The notes under the pieces: model-generated
Databases searched by the model: none
What the model saw: only the letters and a program-made list of their open reading frames with translations
Told to the model about the DNA's origin: nothing
NCBI GenBank assembly: GCA_900404475.1
Contig: OUQQ01000396.1
Span: 1-19,011, forward strand
DNA length: 19,011 bases
Reading direction: 5' to 3'
Source of the DNA: Spongospora subterranea
Taxonomy: Eukaryota; Endomyxa; Phytomyxea; Plasmodiophorida; Plasmodiophoridae
Program-made: the position numbers and the translations under genes
Shown: positions 8,857-18,842 of the stretch, one piece after another
Position numbering within the stretch: position 1 is the stretch's first letter
Layout of the letters: every line of letters begins with the position of its first letter

Positions 8857-11800
8857 TTACTTCGCTCGCCGGCATCGGTCTGACAAAAGACCGAACCAGT
8901 ACTGCAGGATATAAATACAGCTGAATACGAATCGAAATAGATTAAATAAAGAGAACAAGATAAATGTCGCCGCTATCGACAACAAATGAGAGAGTGCTTG
9001 TCCAGTCAACACGCAAACTCACTGAAATATGTGGTAGTATGAAGAGTGAACGCTGACACCATTGCTATAAACCCAAGATTTGTCCCTACCCATGCGATTA
9101 CCTGTGGACGAATTAGTTCATAGTAAATTGTAGATAAACGAACCGAACACCGACCAGGTAAGAGCGGAAAGTTTTGAACCTGGTTTCCGCTTGTCTAATC
9201 GCTTGCTGTCTCAACATTAGCTTTGTCTCTGCCATTTCCCTTTCCATCCGATTTGTCGCTTTTGCCACTCGCTCCTGTGTTTTATCCACTATAACAGTTT
9301 TCAGGACAGAGCAACATCACCATTGACTGCAACCTACATCCTTTCGTTCCCCAGCTGACATCGTCTGCAACAGATGGCGTTAAGTCAAAAAGCGGTGCAT
9401 CAAGGTATAGGGCTTACTGATGTTACAAAAAGAATAGATCGGAAATGCAATCTATCAAATCAGATGATGAAACCAGGGCTTTAACAGTACGGGCCACTGA
9501 CCATGAAAGTAGGAAGCATAAAGAAGTATTGCACAAATGAACCAAGGACAGGAAATAACTCGCCATGAAGAAGCGAAGAAATGATATAGACAAAAATGGT
9601 GCCAACTGCAGCGATCGTCGAATCTGTATCCCCTCTTCCGGAAACCTAGTTTGGGATATGCGTAAAATATAAAAACGCAAAGCTGATTTACCATACCAGA
9701 TAAGAGAAGGTGAGCACTAATGTTACGAAAAAGAATGTCCCATATCCGATGGAGCATACAAAATACACCTATATATATAGGTCAGGGATGCAGAATTATC
9801 TCTTACAAGTCGGTCTGACATTCTCCATTTGCTCAGGTTTATTCCCAAGACCAAGAACAAGTTGTACAATTGTGAAAAACCTACGCGAGTTACAAACACA
9901 ACTGCATCACCGTTTTCGCCCTTACCAAAATAAAGACCCTAAGACGGTAAAATAGCTGGACCCATTTGAGCTTGCAAACATGAACATGAGGTAGAAGTTC
10001 GCCATTAAAAACCAGGAGAGTACAGTCGACCCGGCGTAAAATGCGAATAAAAGCGAAATGGATAACTGTCAAGTCACAATGGATATGATGATTAGGCATT
10101 TCTTAATGAAAACACCTTTCTAAACCAGTGATGGGACGACTCATGCAGAAATTTTCCCAAATTCGAAATCACCCCGACGGTCGCAAAGAGCGACCCATTC
10201 AGCCAACGACGCCTCTGCTTGATTAAAGACGTCAGTTTCTCAGGAACATCGGTAGAGGCTACAGCGTTGAATTAGATGGTGAAAGCGAAGTGAAGTAATT
10301 ACCTCTAGATCCCTTTACGTAGCGTAACGTCCACGCTCTGCCTTTCCTAGCCAATACCTGCAGATAAGCGTAAAAAGTTTTGGAAAAGATATCATATAAC
10401 AAGGGGACCTCGAAACACAGGATGCGATCTTCTGCAAGGTACAAGTTTCCTGCAGGAAAACCTCCATTGAACAACCTGACTTGCAATTCACGAGAGAGAA
10501 TATAGGTACCTTGGAACGGACCAAGGTCACTGACGTCCGTTTCTAATAGCTTGAAATATTTTGCTAATGGTGTACCTTCAATTGCTTCATAGCTGAAAAT
10601 CTTATTGTAACTACTAGCATACGGAGGAAACATGCCTACCGATAGGCACTGAAAGCTCCAGGCAAAACTGAGATAAACCCGAACACCGACTCCATTGATT
10701 TATCCAGTACAGTAGATATAATATACTCGAAATGTTGGGCGGATACAAAAGGATTAGAATGCACACTGCCTATGGTATCTATTGACCCTATCAAAGAATA
10801 AGCGCTAAAGATGATCGTCACCCGTGTGATTGTGGTTACCGCAACAACCTCCGATGTTAGGATCTTTTTCCATGACATCGTATCTAGCATCAAAGACTTA
10901 ACACGAATGACATTAATAACCACCGAAGAGCATGTACAATTTCCACAAGGCGTCTGAATCAGGTTTTGTTCCCACATCAACCATGAAGGTATACTTTGGT
11001 TGAACCTATAATTCAATGATGACCATTGGGGAACTCAGGGCGGAGAGCGATATTTTTTGAAACCTGGGCTGTAATAGCATTGAAGAACCACCGATGCGAG
11101 TCCAGCTTTCCTCCGTTATTCTCTTTGAGGGCGAAAATTATTTGCAGCGGGCTGTGAGCGGTAGTTAAGCTGTCTGTTAATACTGCTGTCGTTTCGAACA
11201 TATGCATCGTGATGTCGTTGGAAGCCTGAACGCAGTAAGCCGCTGCAGGTTCATGAAGTGACTTTCCGGATTTACTTCCAGGGCATTGTTCATCGATCTT
11301 TCATGAAAAGCGCCAATACTTTCAAGGAACCGCAAAGTATCGGCGTCACATTGCCGTCGCCCGTCTGACACCAAGACAACTTGTATGCCTCGCCATGCGT
11401 TCTTGCCTTTCTTTTGCACAAACATGTCGATATTACGACATATCCCTAACATGCCGGAATCAAACGCTACCTCATGCAGAGCGCTTCCCTACCTTTGATG
11501 GTTCGTTCTAGATCTTTGGGGGTTTCATTATACATTGTAATTGCAATCAATGTTTCGATTTTCCTAAATACCATCGTAACTTTTTAAAACCCAGGGGAAA
11601 TCCGAAGTACCTATGCATAAGGGAGGTTGACAGTAGATAACACTGACTGAATTCTTCCGCCGTGCAAGTAACTGGAGTATACCTGAGGCATTACTTCAGA
11701 TGGTTGTTTTTGCAATACCAAAACAGGAGCGCGTTGCCCTGTTCTGGTTATGCACAATAACCTTGTCGAAAATTCGGAAGGCCGCTCCGGGTTGAACGGC

Positions 11801-11910
11801 CTGCCTTCAGCTTTTACATACTGAACATTTGCGCCATAATCGTCAATTGGTTTTTTATCCACGCCAATAGGGCGAGGCGCCTCGGTGATCTCAATACCAG
11901 AAACAGCCAT
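8857..11910 (-). CDS. CHS: Chitin synthase (fungal division 1 type), 20 exons
   Basis: A plasma-membrane family-2 glycosyltransferase that polymerises UDP-GlcNAc into chitin. Exons on the minus strand: 11910-11762, 11682-11611, 11563-11493, 11445-11276, 11225-11064, 11005-10938, 10883-10840, 10787-10640, 10592-10409, 10357-10303, 10258-10116, 10065-9926, 9880-9820, 9768-9697, 9645-9502, 9451-9418, 9364-9338, 9288-9155, 9101-9023, 8972-8857. They sum to 2073 nt (690 aa). In order: [22 protein letters not shown] (about 77-87); SDGR (124-127); [10 protein letters not shown]...[15 protein letters not shown] with Asp about 218; [23 protein letters not shown] (about 347-356); QRRRWLNG (389-396); several transmembrane segments; [21 protein letters not shown] (574-581); a basic coiled segment; and two final hydrophobic segments. 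All signature catalytic motifs are present. The N-terminus may be longer: the frame is open upstream of the chosen ATG and encodes a hydrophobic stretch. Confidence 0.93.
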
Positions 11911-12301
11911 CACGAATTGGTATATGAACCAGCAAATGAAGATATTTATTGAAATTTGACAACTTCCCAGCCCACTCTGTAACATGATCATCGTCTATAA
12001 CGTAAATGACGGGTGAGAACATGAGGGACCCCATGAAAATGACTGCCAACCCAATTTCACGGCTGTGTAGCAATGTTGCTGCGGGAGCGTCAGCGAGGAG
12101 TTGCTCAGTCGATCAATGTCATGCGATAAGACCTCTTTCAGGGTTCCTGGACACTATCGTTATCGACCAGGCATCAAATCAAAGATGGGGATCAGAGAAA
12201 TGTTGCTCCCCCGAGCTGCTGCGCAGGTCAGGTGTACGAACAAGCGTGGGCTGAATATACAGCCCTGCGGCAAATCTCAATATCGTTGATATTAACCTGC
12301 A
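11911..12301. promoter_or_regulatory. Shared divergent promoter region, CHS (-) / TERT (+)
   Basis: Only 391 bp separate the proposed start codons of chitin synthase and TERT, so both promoters must lie here, or within the first exons. Frames are open on both strands (plus 12006-12254; minus 12073-11891 and 11991-11911). The minus-strand frame contains hydrophobic runs such as GLAVIFMGSLMFSPVIYVI, so part of this region could be an additional 5' exon of chitin synthase, possibly spliced at the TTACAG ending at 11980. I see no clear TATA box. Confidence 0.5.
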
Positions 12302-15300
12302 ATGGATGTGTTGTGCCAGTTTTTCCCCAAAACGTCAGTGATGACGCTGTACGAATACCTTTCGCAACTTAGAGCGCTAGATTCGCCTGAGCTTCTGACC
12401 GATAAAGATACTCAGAAGTCTAATAATCATCAACTTCTGTGCAAATGTGTTTCCAATTTTTTTTTAGATTCAGCGAGTTTCTTCGTAATACGCGAGTTGT
12501 TGCATGCAATGCCCCTGGAGGCCAGCCCCATCAAATTGAGCGCTTACCTGAATATAGTTTAGAGTATCATCAACGGCAAGTTCTTGAACAGGTCCAGCAG
12601 GTAGTATGTCACATGTTCCCCGGTTCGAAACCTGTTTGATTCGGTTATAGTCCCTTCTTGTGAAGAATCAAGTCCATAACGTACTCATCAAGGGTTTAAC
12701 AACATTTTCTTCTTTTGGCGTTTTTACCTCGTTTAACACCGTTAGAAATCACCTTCTCAATCACAGCTGGGGTTTACTACTAGAACGCGTTGGAGACGCT
12801 GCGGTTCGGCAACTTCTGCTAAGGTGCTGTGTCTTTGTCGATGTGAACAATGGATCTCTGCTGCAAGTGTCTGGCAAAGCCTTGTTTGACGCAAAGCCAG
12901 GCATGTTTATCACTGCTCAGTTTGAGCGATTTCCGTTTGGTTCTGACCTTTGAACTTCTACCAGAAATAGGGCCTTCATGCAATGCTTTTTTGCCGAATC
13001 GGTCTCTAGAATGTTCAGCTATTCTATATGCAAAGCGTGAGGGAGACGCCATTGGTCGTTATCGACTTCAGAAATGGCATATTCTGAATTCGCAAAAGAT
13101 CGACCCGTTACATTTGCTTTGCAATATATTTTGCGTGTCTTCTTTACGCAAACGACAAAAGTTAAATCAGACAATGAAACGAATCTTACCTTTGCTTAAA
13201 TCGTTGATCTCTGTATGCACCAATCATGCAATCCAGGTTTTCCCATATTGATAGTTCTTTTAGAGACATCGTAAAACCAATTATAAATCGCTCTTGGATA
13301 AAGCATGCCCTCTTATGGAAGGTAATGATTAAGACGTGGATTCAAAGCTAGAATTTGCTTTTTAGAAACACTGTTCAGTGTCCAAGGTAGCTGGTCAAAG
13401 TGCCAGCGTTGCCCAGTCACATCTTTTACAGCAATTCACAAAACCTGATAATGTTTGTAAATTCCTAAGACAAGTACTGTTGCGGATCGTCCCGAACAAG
13501 TTCTGGGGAAGCAAGAGAAACTTTGAATGCATATGCCGCGCCATGCACCACTTTGTCAATTTGCGCAGGTTGGTGCATCTGCAGTTCCTCCCATCGCTAG
13601 TTGAATGTACGAATAGGTTCGAAGTGATTGACATTCACAATATGGTTCAAGGGTATCAACTAAGTGATTGTTCATGGATTTCTAACAAGGGTGGTAAATC
13701 TGCTGCGATCGCAAACCAGTTTCGTGCACTCTCAGTCTTGTTTACTCTTATTGACAATGGTTTCTCCTACCAGGAAGCTAATTTTCCATTTGTTTCGTTG
13801 GCTCTTCATCGACTATTTTGTTCCAGTACTACGCTGCTTCTTTTACGCAACAGAGACTGAACCGTATCGTAACCGTATTCTATTCTACAGACTCGAAGTA
13901 TACTTTTATTTACATCAGTAACCTTATCTTAACGGGGCGTAGGTCTGGTCTAGAATAGAGAAAATCGCAATGGACGCTCTTTGTGATTCGCAATTACGAC
14001 CTCTTCCTGTATGGGCATAATTCTCCAAGAAGCATCTTGAATCTGATACAATTTTGTAGAGCACATCGAGAAACCTCCTTGGGTTTTCACGACTGCGAAT
14101 TCTTCCCAAATCTAACGGGATTCGACCGATAGTAAATTGCAGCTATAGACACGTTCACACAACTACTTGGGGCAAAAAATCTTCATCAGTCAATGGAGCA
14201 CTCAAAATACCCCTATCTACCCTGAACTTTGAATGCGTCTGTCCTACGCATTCTGTCTAGTTCACAATTTGAAAAGCTTCTGTATGTTTTAGCAGGCAGA
14301 CCCTTTAACTACAGGGTGCTCTAGTGTTGGATATGATTCAGTGCATATACGGCTCCTTCCTTTCATAGAAGGCCTCCGAAAGGTTATCAAATTTCAAAGT
14401 TACATCTGCACTGGAATTCCTGATAGTTGAACTGTTAACTTGAGCTTTGAATCCTGTCAAAAGTTCTTGACATTCCTTTATCCTTTTTTCGTTTTTTCAT
14501 CATTGCACACTGTAGATTATCATATCCGGTGGCACTGTCCCGAAAGTTTATATGGTGGCTACTGACATAACTCGATGTTTCGATTCCATCCAAAGAGCTA
14601 AGTATGCGCAATTTCAGTTTCCTGCATAATCGTAAACTGATGATGGAGTTAGAGTAATGGATATTGTTCAGCGTGTCCTCAAAGAGGTAGGTATTTTGTT
14701 TCGATGGTAAGGTTTCTGCGAAATGAATTCATATTTAGAGTGATTACTTCGTCCATAAGTGGGTGACCATGTTAGCTACACATTCCAATGGTAGCTCAAA
14801 GATGGTGAGAAAACAATTTCAGCGAGAAGCTCTTCCCGCCGAGCTTCTCCCTCAAATTGATCAGTTTGCTAAGAAGTTGTCCAAGAACAAGAACATTGTT
14901 TATAACGAAATAGTTTGTTTCTGATATGGGGTGCCTTTTCACTGCGTTTATCAGGTTTCCAGGCATCGGTCGACATGTTCTCCCGATCAGATATCATTGA
15001 AATCATCAAAGATCATATTTACAACACAACCGTTGAAGTATGCGGGTGCTTTCACAGTAAAAATGATGAATGACAAGTTTGCATAGTTCAATGGCCAGGT
15101 TTTCCAGCAAACTTGCGGCATTCCTCAGGGCTCTGTCTTGTCGTCTTTGCTTTGTTCATTATATTTGGCTGATTTGGAAAAGCAACAACTTCGTCCTCAA
15201 ATGGGGTTCGCTGATCAAGACNGTCGACATGTTCTCCCGGTCAGATATCATTGAAATCATCAAAGATCATATTTACAACACAACCGTTGAAGTATGCGGG

Positions 15301-16564
15301 TGCTTTCACAGTAAAAATGATGAATGACAAGTTGCATAGTTCAATGGCCAGGTTTTCCAGCAAACTTGCGGCATTCCTCAGGGCTCTGTCTTGTCGTCTT
15401 TGCTTTGTTCATTATATTTGGCTGATTTGGAAAAGCAACAACTTCGTCCTCAAATGGGGTTCGCTGATCAAGACTGGATGTGGTCCGATTCACGTAAGTT
15501 AAATTCGTATATTCAAAGCCAGGAATCGCTGATTGATTTATCAGTATCCAGCGGAATCTTGTTACGGCATGTTGACGACTTTTTGTTGCTAACTACAAGT
15601 AAGAGCAGTGCTGAGGCATTTTTATTCAGTATGGAAAGAGGGTTCACGGAATACCAATGCGCCATCAACACTTCGAAAACTCGCACAAATTTTCTACCAG
15701 ATTTGAAAACAAATACTGTTAATGTCGGTCTCCGTCGTCAAATTATTGGCAAATAACTTACGAAGTACAGCATATTGTTCCCTGGTGCGGTTTACTTTTC
15801 GATTCACAGCGACTTGTTTCTCTGAGATCAGACTATTCCAAATTCGTATCAACACCACATATATCGGATGCCCTATCTTTTCGCAGGACTACCGGTAAAA
15901 GCCCAAGGTCTCGCCGACTTTTTCTAATCCCAAATAGGAAAACAATGCGCAAAATTTTTGGAATTGTTTCTGCGACATTTTGTTCAGGTTAAGACGCATC
16001 CTTTGCTGCTTGATCCGCGCATCAATCCGAAACATATTGTTGCGCTGAACGTGCATCAGGTTTTCAGTTTTCCCTTCGGTGCACCGCCTATATTTTTATT
16101 CGACGTTACCACACAGATATTTCAATTTGCCGCGTTAAAGCTTTATTCGTGGCTAGCCCAACTTGGTAAAAGAGTCAATTTAACGTTTGCTGATACCGCC
16201 TTTCAAAATCTACTTGTGGTGTTCCACCAAATTCGAAAGCGACGTTGTAAGCAATCTGTTTACTTTAACTGAACAGTTGCCGATATGTCTAGGTTCCAAT
16301 TGCCCGTTCACCCTGTCTTTGAATGAAGTTAAGTGGCTTGCGTTGCGGGCGTTCAAACAAGTACTTCTTCGAAAGCAAACTCGTTTCAGGTAGGAGGAAT
16401 CATTTTTTTATCAGTTTGTCTTATTTATATCGACAAGGCCCGTTATCGAAAAGATCAATAGTGCTCTTCGTCGGCCACATCTTCGAAGGCTTAACAATAC
16501 TGCATTTTTGCGGTTTGCACTTCTACAAAAACATCACCGCCAGCTCAGAAATGTCATATACTAA
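12302..16564 (+). CDS. TERT: Telomerase reverse transcriptase, 22 exons
   Basis: The catalytic protein of telomerase, copying an RNA template onto chromosome ends in the nucleus. Exons: 12302-12417, 12468-12600, 12651-12900, 12965-13212, 13264-13321, 13379-13568, 13617-13718, 13774-13897, 13943-14008, 14060-14236, 14293-14382, 14516-14601, 14653-14686, 14739-14912, 14963-15037, one copy of the duplicated exon (15340-15493), 15545-15723, 15771-15894, 15938-16059, 16117-16243, 16293-16389, 16438-16564. Sum is 2853 nt, 950 aa, close to fission yeast Trt1. Domains: TEN (start MDVLCQFFPKTSVMTL; LLERVGD...LLQVSGKALF), RNA-binding domain (CP/T2 LLDKACPLM; FLRQVLLRIVPNKFWGS at about 297-313; T motif CFFYATE at 387-393), motif 1 LRILPKSNGIRPI, motif A VATDITRCFD (Asp535), B' QTCGIPQGSVLSSLLCSLY, C LLRHVDDFLL (Asp703, Asp704), motif E VPWCGLL, and a C-terminal thumb (SLNEVKWLALRAF). 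The catalytic triad is intact. The intron at 12901 is GC-AG. Confidence 0.96.
14969..15474. repeat. ~253-bp direct tandem duplication joined by one N inside TERT (probable assembly artefact)
   Basis: Positions 14969-15221 and 15223-15474 are the same sequence around N at 15222. I see one substitution near 14986/15240 and a one-base T length difference near 15079. The indel falls inside an intron (15038-15086 in copy 1, 15292-15339 in copy 2). The block holds most of exon 15, that intron and most of the motif B' exon. Two copies would give two QG...PQGS motifs and break the RT fold; one copy gives a perfect TERT. Confidence 0.88.
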
Positions 16565-16617
16565 AATCATTGTTCGCAATTTCCAGTTTTGTTTTGTGCT
16601 CCAATGATCAATTGCAG

Positions 16618-16886
16618 GGACCTTTGCATCAACGATCGCATTTTTGCTTTTGGTTGTGATCTCAAAATTCATTAGATGGACACTGAGCTGTAAATATACA
16701 CAGAAGGAAGACATTAAAACGCAACTGCTTTATTTACAGCTCGGAGCCATGGATATGCACGGTCGTCCTGCTAATAAATCGGGAAAGGAAGGAAACCTAA
16801 AGCGGTGGAAGAATCAGAACACGATTGACGGCCACGGCGTTTGTCAAAAACCCGTTGAAATGACCCGCATTGATGGGGAATTTTGA
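16618..16886 (+). CDS. Possible small membrane protein between TERT and UROS
   Basis: After an acceptor-like TTGCAG (16617), an open frame reads TFASTIAFLLLVVISKFIRW, a convincing transmembrane helix. It continues with a charged segment, KYTQKEDIKTQLLYLQLG, and a hydrophilic tail to a TGA at 16884-16886. I could not find a good first exon, and the next ATGs are internal (16749). Order and spacing (one helix, then a charged coiled segment) loosely recall GET1/WRB, but the family's key block is not visible, so no function is claimed. The rest of the 397-bp TERT-UROS gap shows only a 9-bp inverted pair (16887-16895 with 16914-16922). Confidence 0.25.
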
Positions 16887-16961
16887 GTACTGTAAGTGAT
16901 TGGTTATTGTCTCTACAGTACTGTAGGTTGGCCAAGCTATCTTGAGACATTCTCCTCGGCA

Positions 16962-17720
16962 ATGGCTATTCTTCTTCGTGATTGCGGCTCTTCCGACCCT
17001 GACCATTACAGTGCGGCTCTGAAAGATTTCGGGTTATCGTGTCTGTCTATACCGATTCTACGTGTTATCCCGAAACCGATTACGCCTTCTCTCCCTGATC
17101 CCCTGCTTTACCAGGCCCTCGTTATCACTTCTGCCAATTCTATACGCCATCTTCCCCCAAATGCGTCCTTATGGTTAACGCATTTCAACCGGTTCTATAC
17201 AGTTGGCCCCAGCACATCCCGCTCTTTGCTCGCTCGTCATCCATCGGCCAATGTCCTTTGCCCGCCATCATCATCGGGCGCTACATTAGCTGAATTCATC
17301 GCGAAAGATACCCAACATCCATCGCCCCGAGTTCTGTTCATATGCGGTGAACCACACCGACCGGAACTCGCCGAAATCCTTTCCGCTAAAAATATTAAAG
17401 TCGACAAACTGATTGTTTACGAGTCGGAAATACTGGACGGCGTTGGCGATAAAATTCGTGAAGCATGCGGCAATCGGCAAGGAGTATGGCTATGTATATT
17501 CAGCCCAGCTGGCGCCAGAGCCGTGTTATCGCAATTGCGCTCCGATATCAATCAGTTCAGAATCGCTGTGATCGGCCAGACGACGGCGGCAGTATTCGAT
17601 GATATCGTGCCCATTGTGGTCGCCACATCACCTACTCCGGAAGGATTCAAACAAGCCATCCAAACCGCGTTGATTTCTCCGAAAGGATTCGAACAAGCCA
17701 TCGAAACCGCGTTGATATAA
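16962..17720 (+). CDS. UROS: Uroporphyrinogen-III synthase
   Basis: Closes and rearranges hydroxymethylbilane to uroporphyrinogen III in haem synthesis, normally in the cytosol. The ATG at 16962 gives 252 aa in one exon, the usual family length; the open frame extends upstream, but this ATG starts MAILLRDCG, like the first beta strand of the family. Features in order: ALVITSANSI (end of domain-1 strand), YTVGPSTSRSL, SSSGATLAEFI, RVLFICGEPHRPELAEIL, VDKLIVYES (hinge region), WLCIFSPAGARAVL, RIAVIGQTTAAVF and ATSPTPEGFKQAI. Sequence conservation in this family is low, but this motif order is diagnostic. The last 27 codons contain a tandem copy of the C-terminal helix. The gene is tandem to TERT, 397 bp downstream of its stop. 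Confidence 0.93.
   Translation: MAILLRDCGSSDPDHYSAALKDFGLSCLSIPILRVIPKPITPSLPDPLLYQALVITSANSIRHLPPNASLWLTHFNRFYTVGPSTSRSLLARHPSANVLCPPSSSGATLAEFIAKDTQHPSPRVLFICGEPHRPELAEILSAKNIKVDKLIVYESEILDGVGDKIREACGNRQGVWLCIFSPAGARAVLSQLRSDINQFRIAVIGQTTAAVFDDIVPIVVATSPTPEGFKQAIQTALISPKGFEQAIETALI
17637..17717 (+). repeat. UROS: In-frame tandem repeat at the UROS C-terminus
   Basis: A 42-nt unit (17637-17678) is followed by a 39-nt near-copy (17679-17717) just before the stop. Protein units are PEGFKQAIQTALIS and PKGFEQAIETALI. The first unit matches the normal last helix of uroporphyrinogen-III synthases, so the second is an added copy. Confidence 0.9.
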
Positions 17721-17985
17721 ATGTTCTTATGTATTGTTCCTCCACAATGAGCCGCTGCCGACTGGCGACGCCCTGCGATTGACCATCGACGTCCTGATTC
17801 TGATTTTCATTGCGATGCAATCGTCGTAACAATACAAAGCGAAATGAGCAAGGTGAATCCAACTGCCTATCAGAATAATTCGACAGAGTCAATAATTCCA
17901 TTGCAAATAAACCAATCATGATTGAGATTCTGGCGTTAAAAATCAGCAATTTAGTATCGTGGAGTACCTGGACCACGAATTGACT

Positions 17986-18789
17986 ATGCCAGGGACCCCT
18001 CTGATTGTCTTGCCCAGTGACCAAAAGCTTCGTACTTTTACCGAACAGGACAGACGAGCTGCTTACCAATCGATTTTAGCGCAACAACAGCAAGGACGCC
18101 CCACGAAAAGTCGACTTTTCCCAAAGTTGCTGCGGTTTCCGGTGTCAAACCCAAAATGACCAGCAGGAGCTGGAAGGTGAACCAGGAATCGATTGCACAA
18201 GGATCGGCTTCCGCCGATGTTTTCGTCAAAAACAAAACATCAGTTGCGGCGGGAAGCCCCAAAGTTCGACCCGGAGAGGGTCAAGGCGGTCCCAATGAGC
18301 CAAATGGAAATCTTGCTGCTGCTATGGAAGCTCCAAAGAGCATTGTGCATCGCAAGGTTCAAGACGGACAAGGTTGCCACTGCAGCACATTGAAACGTTC
18401 ACTCATCAACCCAAACCAAACGGCAACGTCTAGAGTCTGCTTGTCCAATGTTGACCAACCCTCCGATGTTTGCAGATGTGTTAAATTGCATATATGATGA
18501 TGAGAAGTGGCTTCTTATCATCAAAGCAGAACTATTATCTCTGCCCCGACCAGCCAGAACCATTCCGTTAGTGCAAAAAACGCAAAGCGATTTAATCGAA
18601 AGGGTCATGTTGCTGGCTGCTGTGGCTCGAACACGGTTTGACCACAGTCGGAATCAGAAGTTCAGCGGCTCCAATTGGAATATGAGCCGATTCTCGCAGC
18701 TTAAAAGTGTGCTGGCGCCTCATGATTACGAGCCTGGACTCGGGTTGCCAACACACAAGCTCAGGATTGTTATCCACCGATCTACCTAG
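17986..18789 (+). CDS. Unrecognised gene candidate, three-exon model
   Basis: Three frames in the same phase can be joined: 17986-18141 (MPGTPLIVLPSDQKLRTF...ILAQQQQGRPTK), 18202-18372 (...KFDPERVKAVPMSQMEILLL) and 18436-18789 (...MFADVLNCIYDDEKWLLI...SDLIERVMLLAAVARTRF). The introns would be 60 bp (GTGTCA...ACAAG) and 63 bp (GTTGCC...CTAGAG), giving about 226 aa. The product would be Gln-rich and basic at first, then helical. Splice signals are weaker than in the recognised genes, and overlapping frames at 18156-18497 (plus) and 18262-17647 (minus) compete. The model's 3' end overlaps the left arm of the 28-bp inverted repeat. I recognise no family. The 17721-17985 stretch upstream shows nothing secure. 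Confidence 0.3.
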
Positions 18790-18837
18790 ATTGTGTGTGT
18801 GTGTGTGTATTGGCAACCCGAGTCCAGGCTCGTAATC
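18724..18837. repeat. 28-bp perfect inverted repeat with GT microsatellite in the loop
   Basis: Arm 1 (18724-18751) and arm 2 (18810-18837) are perfect reverse complements over 28 bp (core CGAGCCTGGACTCGGGTTG). The 58-bp loop contains a (GT)8-9 run (about 18792-18808), which can extend the pairing past a one-base bulge with the CACACA after arm 1. It could be a foldback element, the edge of a transposon insertion, or an RNA hairpin in a 3' UTR. Confidence 0.9.
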
Positions 18838-18842
18838 CTGTT

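Noticed and set aside
11891..12254. Separate genes in the CHS/TERT divergent region (plus 12006-12254, minus 12073-11891)
   Set aside because: The frames overlap antisense, lack recognised motifs and use non-ATG or poorly placed starts. They are noted only as a possible CHS 5' extension.
12601..12650. A tRNA B-box-like string (GGTTCGAAACC, 12622-12632) suggesting a tRNA gene
   Set aside because: No matching A box or cloverleaf, and the string lies in a 50-bp TERT intron whose removal is required by phase and homology.
13569..13616. Extra sequence in the TERT RNA-binding domain (VHLQFLPSLVECTN)
   Set aside because: It is a 48-bp stop-free intron; joining AG|G gives RFEVIDIHNM, which aligns without a gap to fission yeast Trt1.
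14969..15474. TERT as a pseudogene with a duplicated exon
   Set aside because: The duplication is centred on an N, the indel falls in an intron, and the collapsed gene keeps all catalytic Asp residues and closes in frame.
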